A DNA stretch of 64,000 nucleotides from Streptomyces sp. NBC_00237 (GTDB taxonomy: Bacteria > Actinomycetota > Actinomycetes > Streptomycetales > Streptomycetaceae), in the NCBI RefSeq assembly GCF_026342435.1, contig NZ_JAPEMT010000003.1, positions 620,001 through 684,000 on the forward strand, given 5' to 3'. Below the pieces are notes generated by a model. The model was not told the DNA's origin, ran no database searches, and was given only the letters and a program-made list of their open reading frames with translations. The translations under genes were made by a program, and so were the position numbers. Below, in pieces: positions 53,338 to 60,608 of the stretch; position 1 is the stretch's first letter; every line of letters begins with the position of its first letter.

Positions 53338-53383
53338 TCTCGGGGCGGACGATCTCCGGGGCGGTAATCTCCGGGGCGGACGA
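53338..53383. repeat. Three 15-16-bp tandem repeats in the CBS gene leader
   Basis: Units TCTCGGGGCGGACGA, TCTCCGGGGCGGTAA and TCTCCGGGGCGGACGA follow head to tail, starting 10 bp from the CBS-BON start codon. On the coding strand they place purine-poor blocks just before the ribosome site. Confidence 0.75.
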
Positions 53384-53398
53384 CACCGTGGCCGCTGG

Positions 53399-54629
53399 TC
53401 AGCGGAGACGGCGCAGGTAGGGGTCGTATGCGGGGCGGGGCAGCAGCCGTATCCGTGCGTCGAGCACGGTGGCGCCGCCCGGGTGCGCCAGTACGGGGTT
53501 GAGGTCGGCCTCGGCGAGCTGCGGCAGGTCACAGGCCATTGCGCGCGGCACGTCCACCCCGGTGAGCGACGGGACGCTGCCGGGCCGCCGGGTCAGCCAC
53601 CGGGTGCGCCGGGCGGCGTGCGCCAGCGCGTGGGCCGCCTGCTGCGGGTCGGCGTAGCAGGGCACCGCCCCGCCGTCCTCGGTGGGCAGCAGACTGACCG
53701 GCGCGTCCTGGTCGAGGCGGATCAGCGACCGTTCGCGAGCGGCGGCCCGGGGCGCGGGACAGCGCCCGGGAGAGGTCCTCGCCGGTCGCCGTGTCGACGG
53801 CGGTGGGCACCAGCGCGACCAGGACGGCGTCGACGGCGGCGCACTCGATGAGCTGGTTCACACAGACCTTCAGCTGCTCCTCGGTGACCGCCACGGTGGT
53901 GTCCACCGGGTTGAGGGCCGAGGCGCCTTCGGGCAGTACGGCCAGGAGGCTGTGGAGGGTTTCCTGGTCGAGCGGCGGTATCCGGAGTCCGGCCTCGGTG
54001 CAGGCGTCGGCGGCCAGGACGCCCGCCCCGCCCGCGTTGGTGACGATCGCGACCCGCGTGCCGGAGAGTAGTGACTGGGAGTGGAACAGGGCCGTGGTGC
54101 CCAGGAGTTCGCCGATGGTGCGGGTGGCGGTGATGCCGGTCTGAGTGAACAACGCCTGGCGCGTCACGGTCGGGGTGGTGGCTGCGGCGGTGTGGGAGGC
54201 GGCGGCCCGGCGGCCGGTGTCGGTGCGGCCCGCGTCCACGGTGAGGACGGGGATGCGCCGGGTGACGCGGCGTGCGGTGCGGGAGAAGGCGCGCGGGTTG
54301 CCGAAGGATTCCACGTGCAGCAGGGCCAGTTCGGTGCGGCCGTCGGACTCCCACCACTGGAGCAGGTCGTTGCCGCTGACGTCGTACTTGTCGCCCAGCG
54401 AGGCGAAGCTGGAGGTGCCCAGGCCCAGCCGGGACAGTCCGCCCAGCAGGGCGATGCCGACTCCGCCGGACTGCACGGCGACACCCACGGTGCCGGGCCG
54501 GGGATGATGGGCGGCGAAGGTCGCGTCCAGCGAGATCCCGCGTTCGGTGTGCGCGGGCCGGACGCAGGTGGTCGTGCCGTCGGCGAGCAGGGCGTGGACC
54601 GGGGCGATGGGGCGGGCGCCGTCCGTCAT
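53399..54629 (-). pseudogene. PatA-like GNAT/acyl-CoA synthetase (NDP-forming) gene with several lesions
   Basis: A normal start (AGGAGG before ATG 54629) leads into PVHALLADGTTTCVRPAHTE, the first residues of the GNAT part of GNAT-acetate-CoA ligase fusions. The sequence then jumps directly to ISLDATFAAHHPRPGTVGVA of the central ligase domain, skipping the acetyltransferase and CoA-binding domains. The succinyl-CoA-ligase-like part is intact (LGDKYDVSGNDLLQWWESDG, SHTAAA, VTNAGGAGVLAADA). Near 53740 the frame shifts; the other frame continues (SLIRLDQDAPVSLLP, VPCYADPQQAAHALAHAARR). A further deletion joins LTGVDVPRA to the extreme C-terminus (DLPQLAEADLNPVLAHPGG), losing the ATP-grasp domain. 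About 1230 bp remain of an expected ~2.7 kb. Comparison by memory of the family. Confidence 0.8.
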
Positions 54630-54710
54630 CGTGGGCCTCCTGGGCACGAGTGGGTGCTTCGAGCGTCCGGCGGTGAGGGCGGTACGGGCAGGGGCTGTAC
54701 GGGGGTTGGC

Positions 54711-54730
54711 CGGGGGCCGAACGGCCCCCG
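54711..54730. promoter_or_regulatory. Candidate OsdR/DevR box 3
   Basis: CGGGGGCCG-AA-CGGCCCCCG, a perfect palindrome with 9-bp arms, 82 bp upstream of the PatA-like start codon. The strongest of the four sites. Confidence 0.7.
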
Positions 54731-54749
54731 GACCCGGCTCCGGCTCCGG

Positions 54750-54868
54750 GGAGCTCCGGCTGTCGAAGCGATTCCGCAGACGGCCGATCACCGCCCGGCC
54801 CATGCCGTCGTCCCGGCGGAACTCGTTGCCGACACCGATCACCGCGAGGCGTGGCGGTGTGTCCGTCG
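54750..54868 (-). pseudogene. N-terminal remnant of a hydrogenase maturation protease (HycI/HyaD family)
   Basis: On the minus strand, after a GGGGAGGAAG ribosome-site-like sequence, the frame reads PPRLAVIGVGNEFRRDDGMG then RAVIGRLRNRF. This is the family's N-terminal signature (GxGNxxRxDDGxG, with the nickel-contacting acidic residue), followed within 15 residues by unrelated sequence containing box 3. No ATG or GTG fits before the motif and about 120 residues are missing, so it is a relic. It supports loss of a NiFe hydrogenase gene set here. Confidence 0.65.
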
Positions 54869-54924
54869 CGCTTCCTCCCCTCGGCGGTGTTCTCCACCGT
54901 GCGGACCGAAGGGCGCGCGCGGCA

Positions 54925-54940
54925 GGGGCCGAACGACCCT
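54925..54940. promoter_or_regulatory. Candidate OsdR/DevR box 4
   Basis: GGGGCCG-AA-CGACCCT, the same box with one mismatched base pair in the core, about 97 bp upstream of the universal stress protein gene. Confidence 0.5.
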
Positions 54941-55036
54941 GCGCGGGGCCGGTTATCCCCTCCCCGGCCCGGCCTCCGCGTGGAAACGTCCGCAGCAGTG
55001 CCCCGGCCGAGGGGCGTACCGGAAGGTGGTGTCGCG

Positions 55037-55909
55037 GTGCACAAGCCACTGATCGTCGGAGTGGACGGATCGGATCCGAGCCTGTCCGCCCTGGACTGGG
55101 CCGCCGACGAGGCGGCGGCACGCGGGGTGCCGTTGCGGGTCGTGCATGCCTGGCGGTGGGAGCAGTACGCCTCCCTGGAGCCGGGTCTCGGTTACAGCCG
55201 ACCCTCCCTCCAGAGCTACGCCGACGACATCGCCGCCACGGCGGTGGAGCGGGTGGAGCGCCGACAGCCCGCAGTGCCGGTCACGAGCACGGTGGTCGCC
55301 GAGGACCCGGTGTTCGCGCTCGCACGGCTCGCCGAGGCCGCCGAAGCCCTCGTGGTCGGCAGCAGGGGCCACGGTGAGCTGGCGGAACTGCTGCTCGGAT
55401 CGGTGAGCCTGGGGGTGGCCGCACGCGCGGCTGTACCAGTGATCGTCGTGCGTGGCGCTCCGCGTCAGGAGACGGGGGCCGTACGTGCGGTCGCCGTCGG
55501 CGTGGACGAACCCGACGCGGCCGCCCCGGCCATGGAGTTCGCCTTCCGCGAGGCCCTGCTGCGCACGGTCCCGGTGACCGTCGTGCACGCATGGCGCTGC
55601 CCCGCCCAAGAAGTCCCCGACCACCCCCGGGCGGCCTCCGACGACCACCGCCGACGGGCGGAAGGACAGGTGGAGGGAGCGCTGAAAGCCGTGGTGCACG
55701 CGCATCCGGAGTTCGCCGACGTCACCGTACGGCGCGACATCACCGAAGGCACCGCACGCTCCGCGCTGCTGGACGCCTCCCGCACCGCGGGCCTGCTGGT
55801 CGTCGGCGCCCGACGGCGCAAGGGACACCTCGGGATGCAGCTCGGCCTCGTCAACCACGGCGTACTGCACCACGCCTCCTGCCCGGTGGCCGTCGTCCCG
55901 CACGACTGA
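55037..55909 (+). CDS. Universal stress protein with two Usp domains
   Basis: 290 residues from GTG 55037 (GGAAGGTGG upstream). Domain 1 starts PLIVGVDGSDPSLSALDWAADEAAARG and carries the nucleotide-binding VVGSRGHGELAELLLGSVSLGVAARAAVPVIVV (G-2x-G-9x-G-S/T). Domain 2 repeats the pattern (VAVGVDEPDAAAPAMEFAFREAL, then VVGARRRKGHLGMQLGLVNHGVLHHASCPVAVVP). Such tandem ATP-binding Usp proteins are typical DevR/OsdR targets in hypoxia and dormancy. It is followed after 62 bp by the phosphoketolase gene, which probably shares its transcript. The spacer has CCCGTACAA repeats. Confidence 0.95.
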   Translation: MHKPLIVGVDGSDPSLSALDWAADEAAARGVPLRVVHAWRWEQYASLEPGLGYSRPSLQSYADDIAATAVERVERRQPAVPVTSTVVAEDPVFALARLAEAAEALVVGSRGHGELAELLLGSVSLGVAARAAVPVIVVRGAPRQETGAVRAVAVGVDEPDAAAPAMEFAFREALLRTVPVTVVHAWRCPAQEVPDHPRAASDDHRRRAEGQVEGALKAVVHAHPEFADVTVRRDITEGTARSALLDASRTAGLLVVGARRRKGHLGMQLGLVNHGVLHHASCPVAVVPHD

Positions 55910-55971
55910 GCACGACCGGTCCGGCAACCCGTACAACCCGTACACCCCGACTCACAGAGGGAGAAGGCAAC

Positions 55972-58323
55972 GTGGCACACGACCGCATGGCAGATCTCGA
56001 CGCTCACTGGCGCGCCGCCAACTACCTGGCCGCCGGCCAGATCTACCTCCTCGACAACCCCCTCCTGACCGAACCGCTGCGCCCCGCACACCTGAAGCCC
56101 CGTCTTCTCGGCCACTGGGGGACTTCTCCCGGCCTGAACCTGGTGCACACGCACCTCAACCGTCTCGTCCAGGACCACGACCTCGACGCGATCTGCATCT
56201 GGGGTCCCGGCCACGGCGGCCCCGCCGTCCTGGCCAACTCCTGGCTGGAGGGCTCGTACAGCGAGACGTACCCGACGATCGGCCGGGACGCGGACGGGAT
56301 GGGGAAGCTGTTCCGGCAGTTCTCCTTCCCCGGCGGCGTGCCCAGCCACGTCGCCCCCGAGACCCCCGGCTCGATCCACGAGGGCGGCGAGCTGGGCTAC
56401 TCCCTCTCCCACGCGTACGGCGCCGCGTTCGACAACCCCGGCCTGCTGGTCGCCTGCGTGGTCGGCGACGGCGAGGCGGAGACCGGGCCGCTCGCCGCGT
56501 CCTGGCACTCCACCAAGTTCCTCGACCCCGTCCACGACGGCGCGGTCCTGCCGATCCTGCACCTCAACGGCTACAAGATCGCCAACCCGACCGTCCTGTC
56601 CCGCATCCCCGAAGCAGAACTCGACGCCCTGCTGCGCGGTTTCGGACACGAACCCCTCCACGTCACGGGAGACGACCCGCGCACCGTCCACCCCGCGATG
56701 GCCGCCGCCCTGGACCGGGCGCTGGAGCAGATCACCGCCTTCCAGCGCGAGGCCCGCACCAACGGCGCCCGCACCCGGCCCCGCTGGCCCATGATCGTGC
56801 TCCGTACTCCCAAGGGCTGGACAGGCCCCGCCGCCGTGGACGGCGAGCCGGTCGAGGGCACCTGGCGCTCGCACCAGGTCCCGCTGGCTTCCGTACGCGA
56901 AAACCCGGACCACCTGCGGCAGTTGGAGGCATGGCTGCGCTCCTACCGGCCCGAGGAACTCTTCGACGCCGACGGCCGCCCCACCGCCCAGGTGCTGTCC
57001 TGCGTTCCGTCAGGAACCCGCCGCCTCGGCGCGAACCCGCACGCCAACGGGGGTCTCCTCACCCGAGACCTCCCCGTCCCGCCGCTGGAGCACTTCGCCG
57101 TTCCCGTCGACAAACCGGGTACCACCCTGCACGAGCCCACCCGCGTTCTGGGCGGCCTGCTCGCCCAGGTCATGCAGGACACCGCACAGAGCCGGGACTT
57201 CCGCGTGGTGGGTCCCGACGAGACCGCCTCGAACCGGCTCGGCGCGCTCTTCGAGGTCACTGGCAAGGCGTGGCAGGGGGAGGTCCTGCCCACCGACGAG
57301 CACCTCGCCACCGACGGCCGCGTGCTGGAGATCCTCTCCGAACACACCTGCCAGGGCTGGCTGGAGGGCTACCACCTCACCGGCCGTCACGGCCTCTTCT
57401 CCTGCTACGAAGCCTTCGTCCACATCGTCGATTCCATGGTCAACCAGCACATCAAGTGGCTGAAGACCTCCCGCACCCTGCCCTGGCGCGCCCCTGTTCC
57501 CTCCCTCAACTACTTGCTCACCTCACACGTCTGGCGCCAGGACCACAACGGCTTCTCCCACCAGGACCCCGGCTTCGTCGACCACGTCCTCAACAAGAGC
57601 CCCGAGGTCGTCCGCGTCTACTTCCCGCCGGACGCCAACACCCTGCTCTCCGTCGCCGACCACGTGCTGCGCAGCCGGGACTACGTCAATGTGATCGTCG
57701 CGGGCAAGCAGCCCTGCTTCGACTGGCTGTCCCTGGACGAGGCCCGCAGCCACTGCGCACGCGGCGCGGGCATCTGGGAATGGGCCGGCACCGAAGACAG
57801 CACCAGGGAGCCGGACGTGGTGCTGGCCTGCGCGGGCGACGTCCCCACCCAAGAGGTACTGGCGGCAGCCCAGTTGCTCCGCCACCACCTTCCCGACCTC
57901 GCCGTACGCGTGGTCAACGTCGTCGACATGACCCGGCTGCTGCCGCGCGAGGAGCACCCGCACGGCATGCCCGACTCCGAGTACGACGCCCTGTTCACCC
58001 CCGACCGGCCGGTGATCTTCGCCTACCACGGCTATCCGTGGCTGGTCCACCGCCTCGCCTACCGCCGCACCGGCCACCGGCATCTGCACGTACGCGGCTA
58101 CAAAGAGGCCGGGACCACCACCACACCCTTCGACATGGTCGTACGCAACGACCTCGACCGGTACCGCCTCGTCATGGACGTCATCGACCGCGTCCCGGGC
58201 CTCGCCGTCCGCGCCGCGACCGTCCGCCAGACCATGGCCGACGCCCGCACCCGCCACCACGCCTGGATCCGCATCCACGGCACCGACCTCCCCGAGGTCG
58301 CCGACTGGACCTGGACCGGCTGA
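55972..58323 (+). CDS. Phosphoketolase (xylulose-5-P/fructose-6-P)
   Basis: 783 residues from GTG 55972 (GAGGGAGAAGG upstream), near the family's ~790. A thiamine-diphosphate enzyme that splits xylulose-5-phosphate or fructose-6-phosphate with phosphate into acetyl phosphate and a triose or tetrose phosphate. Signatures include the N-terminal NYLAAGQIYLLDNPLL, WGPGHGGPA, EGSYSETYP, the GELGYSLSHAYGAAFDNPGLLVACVVGDGEAETGP ThDP block, LHLNGYKIANPTVL, the HQDPGF region and TTTPFDM. It would give ATP through acetate kinase without oxygen, fitting the stress locus. Co-transcribed with the Usp gene. Confidence 0.95.
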   Translation: MAHDRMADLDAHWRAANYLAAGQIYLLDNPLLTEPLRPAHLKPRLLGHWGTSPGLNLVHTHLNRLVQDHDLDAICIWGPGHGGPAVLANSWLEGSYSETYPTIGRDADGMGKLFRQFSFPGGVPSHVAPETPGSIHEGGELGYSLSHAYGAAFDNPGLLVACVVGDGEAETGPLAASWHSTKFLDPVHDGAVLPILHLNGYKIANPTVLSRIPEAELDALLRGFGHEPLHVTGDDPRTVHPAMAAALDRALEQITAFQREARTNGARTRPRWPMIVLRTPKGWTGPAAVDGEPVEGTWRSHQVPLASVRENPDHLRQLEAWLRSYRPEELFDADGRPTAQVLSCVPSGTRRLGANPHANGGLLTRDLPVPPLEHFAVPVDKPGTTLHEPTRVLGGLLAQVMQDTAQSRDFRVVGPDETASNRLGALFEVTGKAWQGEVLPTDEHLATDGRVLEILSEHTCQGWLEGYHLTGRHGLFSCYEAFVHIVDSMVNQHIKWLKTSRTLPWRAPVPSLNYLLTSHVWRQDHNGFSHQDPGFVDHVLNKSPEVVRVYFPPDANTLLSVADHVLRSRDYVNVIVAGKQPCFDWLSLDEARSHCARGAGIWEWAGTEDSTREPDVVLACAGDVPTQEVLAAAQLLRHHLPDLAVRVVNVVDMTRLLPREEHPHGMPDSEYDALFTPDRPVIFAYHGYPWLVHRLAYRRTGHRHLHVRGYKEAGTTTTPFDMVVRNDLDRYRLVMDVIDRVPGLAVRAATVRQTMADARTRHHAWIRIHGTDLPEVADWTWTG

Positions 58324-58381
58324 CCCCGCCCCACTCCATCGAGGTGTTCCCTCCCCTGTCCCTTCCCGGTGCACGCCACTC

Positions 58382-58395
58382 CGTGATGCATCACG
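58382..58395. promoter_or_regulatory. 14-bp perfect palindrome after phosphoketolase
   Basis: CGTGATGCATCACG, without a loop, 59 bp beyond the phosphoketolase stop. It is more like a protein-binding site than a terminator. Confidence 0.4.
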
Positions 58396-58648
58396 TCCTG
58401 TGTCCCGTGGTCGTGGTGCTCCACGCCTTTGTCCTGCGCCGGGCGGCCCATTCTTTCTTGAAACTTCACAGGTGACTTCTTCTGCCTAATTTCCCGGGAT
58501 ACTTCTTCTGGGTAATGCGACGGTCAAGTATGGCTTATTGCCAGTGTCTCGCTTTACCTTCCCGAAGCTTCATGAGGCCGCCGCGTGTCCGTGATGTGAC
58601 AGGGAGGGGGTGATCGGCTTGGAGTCGAAGGTGTGATCTAGGACACGC

Positions 58649-58673
58649 TTTGGTCGTCTATTCACGGACCAAA
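58649..58673. promoter_or_regulatory. Inverted repeat TTTGGTC-N11-GACCAAA
   Basis: Perfect 7-bp arms separated by 11 bp, one helical turn between half-sites. It shares the GGTC/GACC half-site with the palindrome over the -35 box at 58783. Confidence 0.5.
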
Positions 58674-58716
58674 ACGGGTTAAAGGAGACTTCTGTTTACT
58701 GGAGATGGCCATTCTT

Positions 58717-58736
58717 GGAGTGGAATACTCCATTCC
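58717..58736. promoter_or_regulatory. Two interleaved 5-bp dyads
   Basis: GGAGT-GGAAT-ACTCC-ATTCC: two inverted repeats overlapping in an A-B-A'-B' order, able to form either hairpin. Confidence 0.35.
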
Positions 58737-58782
58737 TCTCACTGGGTATAAGCGCATGTCATTACCTGGCATCCACCAACTC

Positions 58783-58812
58783 TTGACCTTGGTCAATGCA
58801 GACTCATAGTGT
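58783..58812 (+). promoter_or_regulatory. Promoter with -35 inside a palindrome
   Basis: A -35 TTGACC (58783-58788) and a -10 TAGTGT (58807-58812) are spaced by 18 bp, close to the Streptomyces vegetative consensus. The -35 is the left arm of TTGACC-TT-GGTCAA (58783-58796), so a repressor there would block the promoter. The predicted transcript begins about 70 bp before the FAD monooxygenase gene. Confidence 0.6.
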
Positions 58813-58889
58813 CCTGAATCAGCGCCGCACACGACTGAACGCAAATGTGCGAACGCTCCTCTATCGAGCTGAGACCATGGGGGATCGCC

Positions 58890-60131
58890 ATGTACGACGT
58901 GATTGTTGTGGGTGCCCGCTGCGCCGGATCGCCGGTTGCCATGCTGCTTGCGCGACAGGGGCACCGCGTCCTGGTCGTGGACCGGTCCTCGTTCCCCAGC
59001 GACACGGTGTCGACCCACTACATCCACCAGGCGGGCCTCCTGAAGCTCCAGGAGTGGGGCCTCCTCGACGAGATCATCGACGCGAAGACGCCTGCCATCC
59101 GCAAGATGCACTACGCGTACCGGGGCGTCGAGCTCAACGGGTTCGCCGATCCGGTCAACGGCGTCGACGCCGTCTACTGCCCGCGCCGCACCGTCCTCGA
59201 CGAGATCCTGGTCAATGCCGCCCGACGGGCCGGTGCCGAGGTCATCGAGGGGTTCACAGTCTCCGACCTGGTCCGCTCCGGCGACCGGGTGGTGGGCATC
59301 CGCGGCCGTGAAGGGGACGGCCCGGAGAAGGAGTTCCGCGCCACCCTGGTCATCGGCGCCGACGGCTTCCACTCCACGGTCGCCAAGAAGGTGGGCGCCG
59401 ACCTGTACAACGTCCGCCCCGCCGCCGGCTTCATCTACTACTCGTACTACAGCGGACTGGACTGGGGACTGCACCACAAGGTCGGCCTCAACGAGCAGTG
59501 GTTCGGCAGCTGGCCCACGAACGACGGTCTGACCATGCTGGCCATCATCGGCACCCGGCGTCACCTGAAGGACTTCCGCCAGGACGTGGAGGGCCGTTTC
59601 CAGGCCGTGTTCGACGACGTGGCCCCGGACATGGGCGCGCGCCTGCGCGAAGAGGGCAGGCGCGAAGAGGACTTCAGGCCCATGCGCTACCCGGACAACT
59701 ACTACCGCCGCGCCCACGGCCCCGGCTGGGCCCTCGTCGGCGACGCCGGTTACCACAAGGACCCCTACACCGGCTGGGGCATCACGGACTCCTTCCTCCA
59801 CGGCGAGCTCCTCGCCGACCGCGTCCACCAGGGTCTGTCCGGTGAGCGCCCGATGGAGGAGGCGCTGGCCGAGTACAACAAGGTGCGTGACGAAGAGAGT
59901 GCGGGAGTCTACGACTTCACCACCACGCTCAGTGAACTCACCGAGCTGCCGCCGTTCTTCAAGGCGACGATGAGCGCGATGAGCACGAGCCAGGAGTGGA
60001 CCAACAAGATGCTCGGCCTGATCGCCGGCGTCGTGGAGGACCACGAGATCTACTCGCCCGACGCCCTTGAGCGCCTCTACGACGATGCGGGCGTACCGCA
60101 GGACCAGCGAATATACGACCCGATGGCCTGA
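58890..60131 (+). CDS. FAD-dependent oxidoreductase (geranylgeranyl reductase/halogenase-like monooxygenase)
   Basis: 413 residues from ATG 58890 (GGGGGAT upstream). The FAD loop is YDVIVVGARCAGSPVAMLLARQGHRVLVVDRSSFPSDT. The DxxSFP and STHYIHQAGLLKLQEWGLL pattern is shared with the geranylgeranyl reductase and flavin halogenase-like superfamily. The second FAD block is WALVGDAGYHKDPYTGWGITDSFLHGELLAD, and VIGADGFHSTVAKK is present. The halogenase WxWxIP motif is not seen, so it is more likely a hydroxylase or dehydrogenase acting on an amino-acid-derived or aromatic precursor. First gene after the control region; the Rieske and formyltransferase-NRPS genes follow in the same direction. Confidence 0.88.
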   Translation: MYDVIVVGARCAGSPVAMLLARQGHRVLVVDRSSFPSDTVSTHYIHQAGLLKLQEWGLLDEIIDAKTPAIRKMHYAYRGVELNGFADPVNGVDAVYCPRRTVLDEILVNAARRAGAEVIEGFTVSDLVRSGDRVVGIRGREGDGPEKEFRATLVIGADGFHSTVAKKVGADLYNVRPAAGFIYYSYYSGLDWGLHHKVGLNEQWFGSWPTNDGLTMLAIIGTRRHLKDFRQDVEGRFQAVFDDVAPDMGARLREEGRREEDFRPMRYPDNYYRRAHGPGWALVGDAGYHKDPYTGWGITDSFLHGELLADRVHQGLSGERPMEEALAEYNKVRDEESAGVYDFTTTLSELTELPPFFKATMSAMSTSQEWTNKMLGLIAGVVEDHEIYSPDALERLYDDAGVPQDQRIYDPMA

Positions 60132-60260
60132 CCGCCCGCACCACCGCATCTCAACTCAACGGGGTCCGGTGGCAGCACATCTGTCGGTCTGTCACCTTAC
60201 GTTTCCCCCCTGGCCCCGTCGGCGGGTCAGGGGGCGTGGAGGTCCGGGGCCGCACCCGCC

Positions 60261-60290
60261 CGGCCGCGCGCGGTCCTCGCCGCGCGGCCG
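60261..60290 (+). terminator. Strong GC hairpin between the FAD and Rieske genes
   Basis: A perfect 10-bp stem (CGGCCGCGCG / CGCGCGGCCG) with a 10-nt loop, 130 bp after the FAD gene. It could end that transcript or attenuate read-through. The 60132-60608 spacer holds no gene that I can support. Confidence 0.6.
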
Positions 60291-60608
60291 ATGCGGCGCC
60301 CTCCTGCGAGGCCCGGCGCGATGTCCGCGTCCCGGCCCACCGCGACACCCGCGTCCCTCGGCTGTCGCTCCGCCGTTCCGCGGCGGCTTCGTTCACCCTC
60401 CCCTTCCCTTACGTTCCTCCGTCACGGCCCGGGCCTGCTGTGTTCCGTCGCCGCTGCCGTCCTGCCGGGCCCCCGCATGCGCCGAGGCCCGCCCGGACAG
60501 CACCGCGCACGCGTATCCGGGCATCACCCGCTCCGGATTCTGTTGCCCCGGGGCCCTCGGCAATCCGCCACGCGATCCATGCGCCTCACCCATGAGGGAG
60601 CCCAGTAG

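Larger units (their letters stand above)
58396..58889. other. AT-richer control region before the FAD/Rieske/formyltransferase genes
   Basis: About 490 bp with clearly lower GC than the surroundings and no credible gene. It carries the dyads at 58649-58673, 58717-58736 and 58783-58796 and a consensus-like promoter at 58783-58812. The ribosome site of the next gene (GGGGGA, 58879-58884) closes the region. Confidence 0.6.

Noticed and set aside
58324..58395. Rho-independent terminator after phosphoketolase
   Set aside because: The palindrome at 58382 has no loop, so it is unlikely to act as a terminator hairpin.
58890..60131. Calling the FAD enzyme a tryptophan-type halogenase
   Set aside because: The halogenase WxWxIP motif and the lysine in the usual place are not visible; only the shared FAD fold is.
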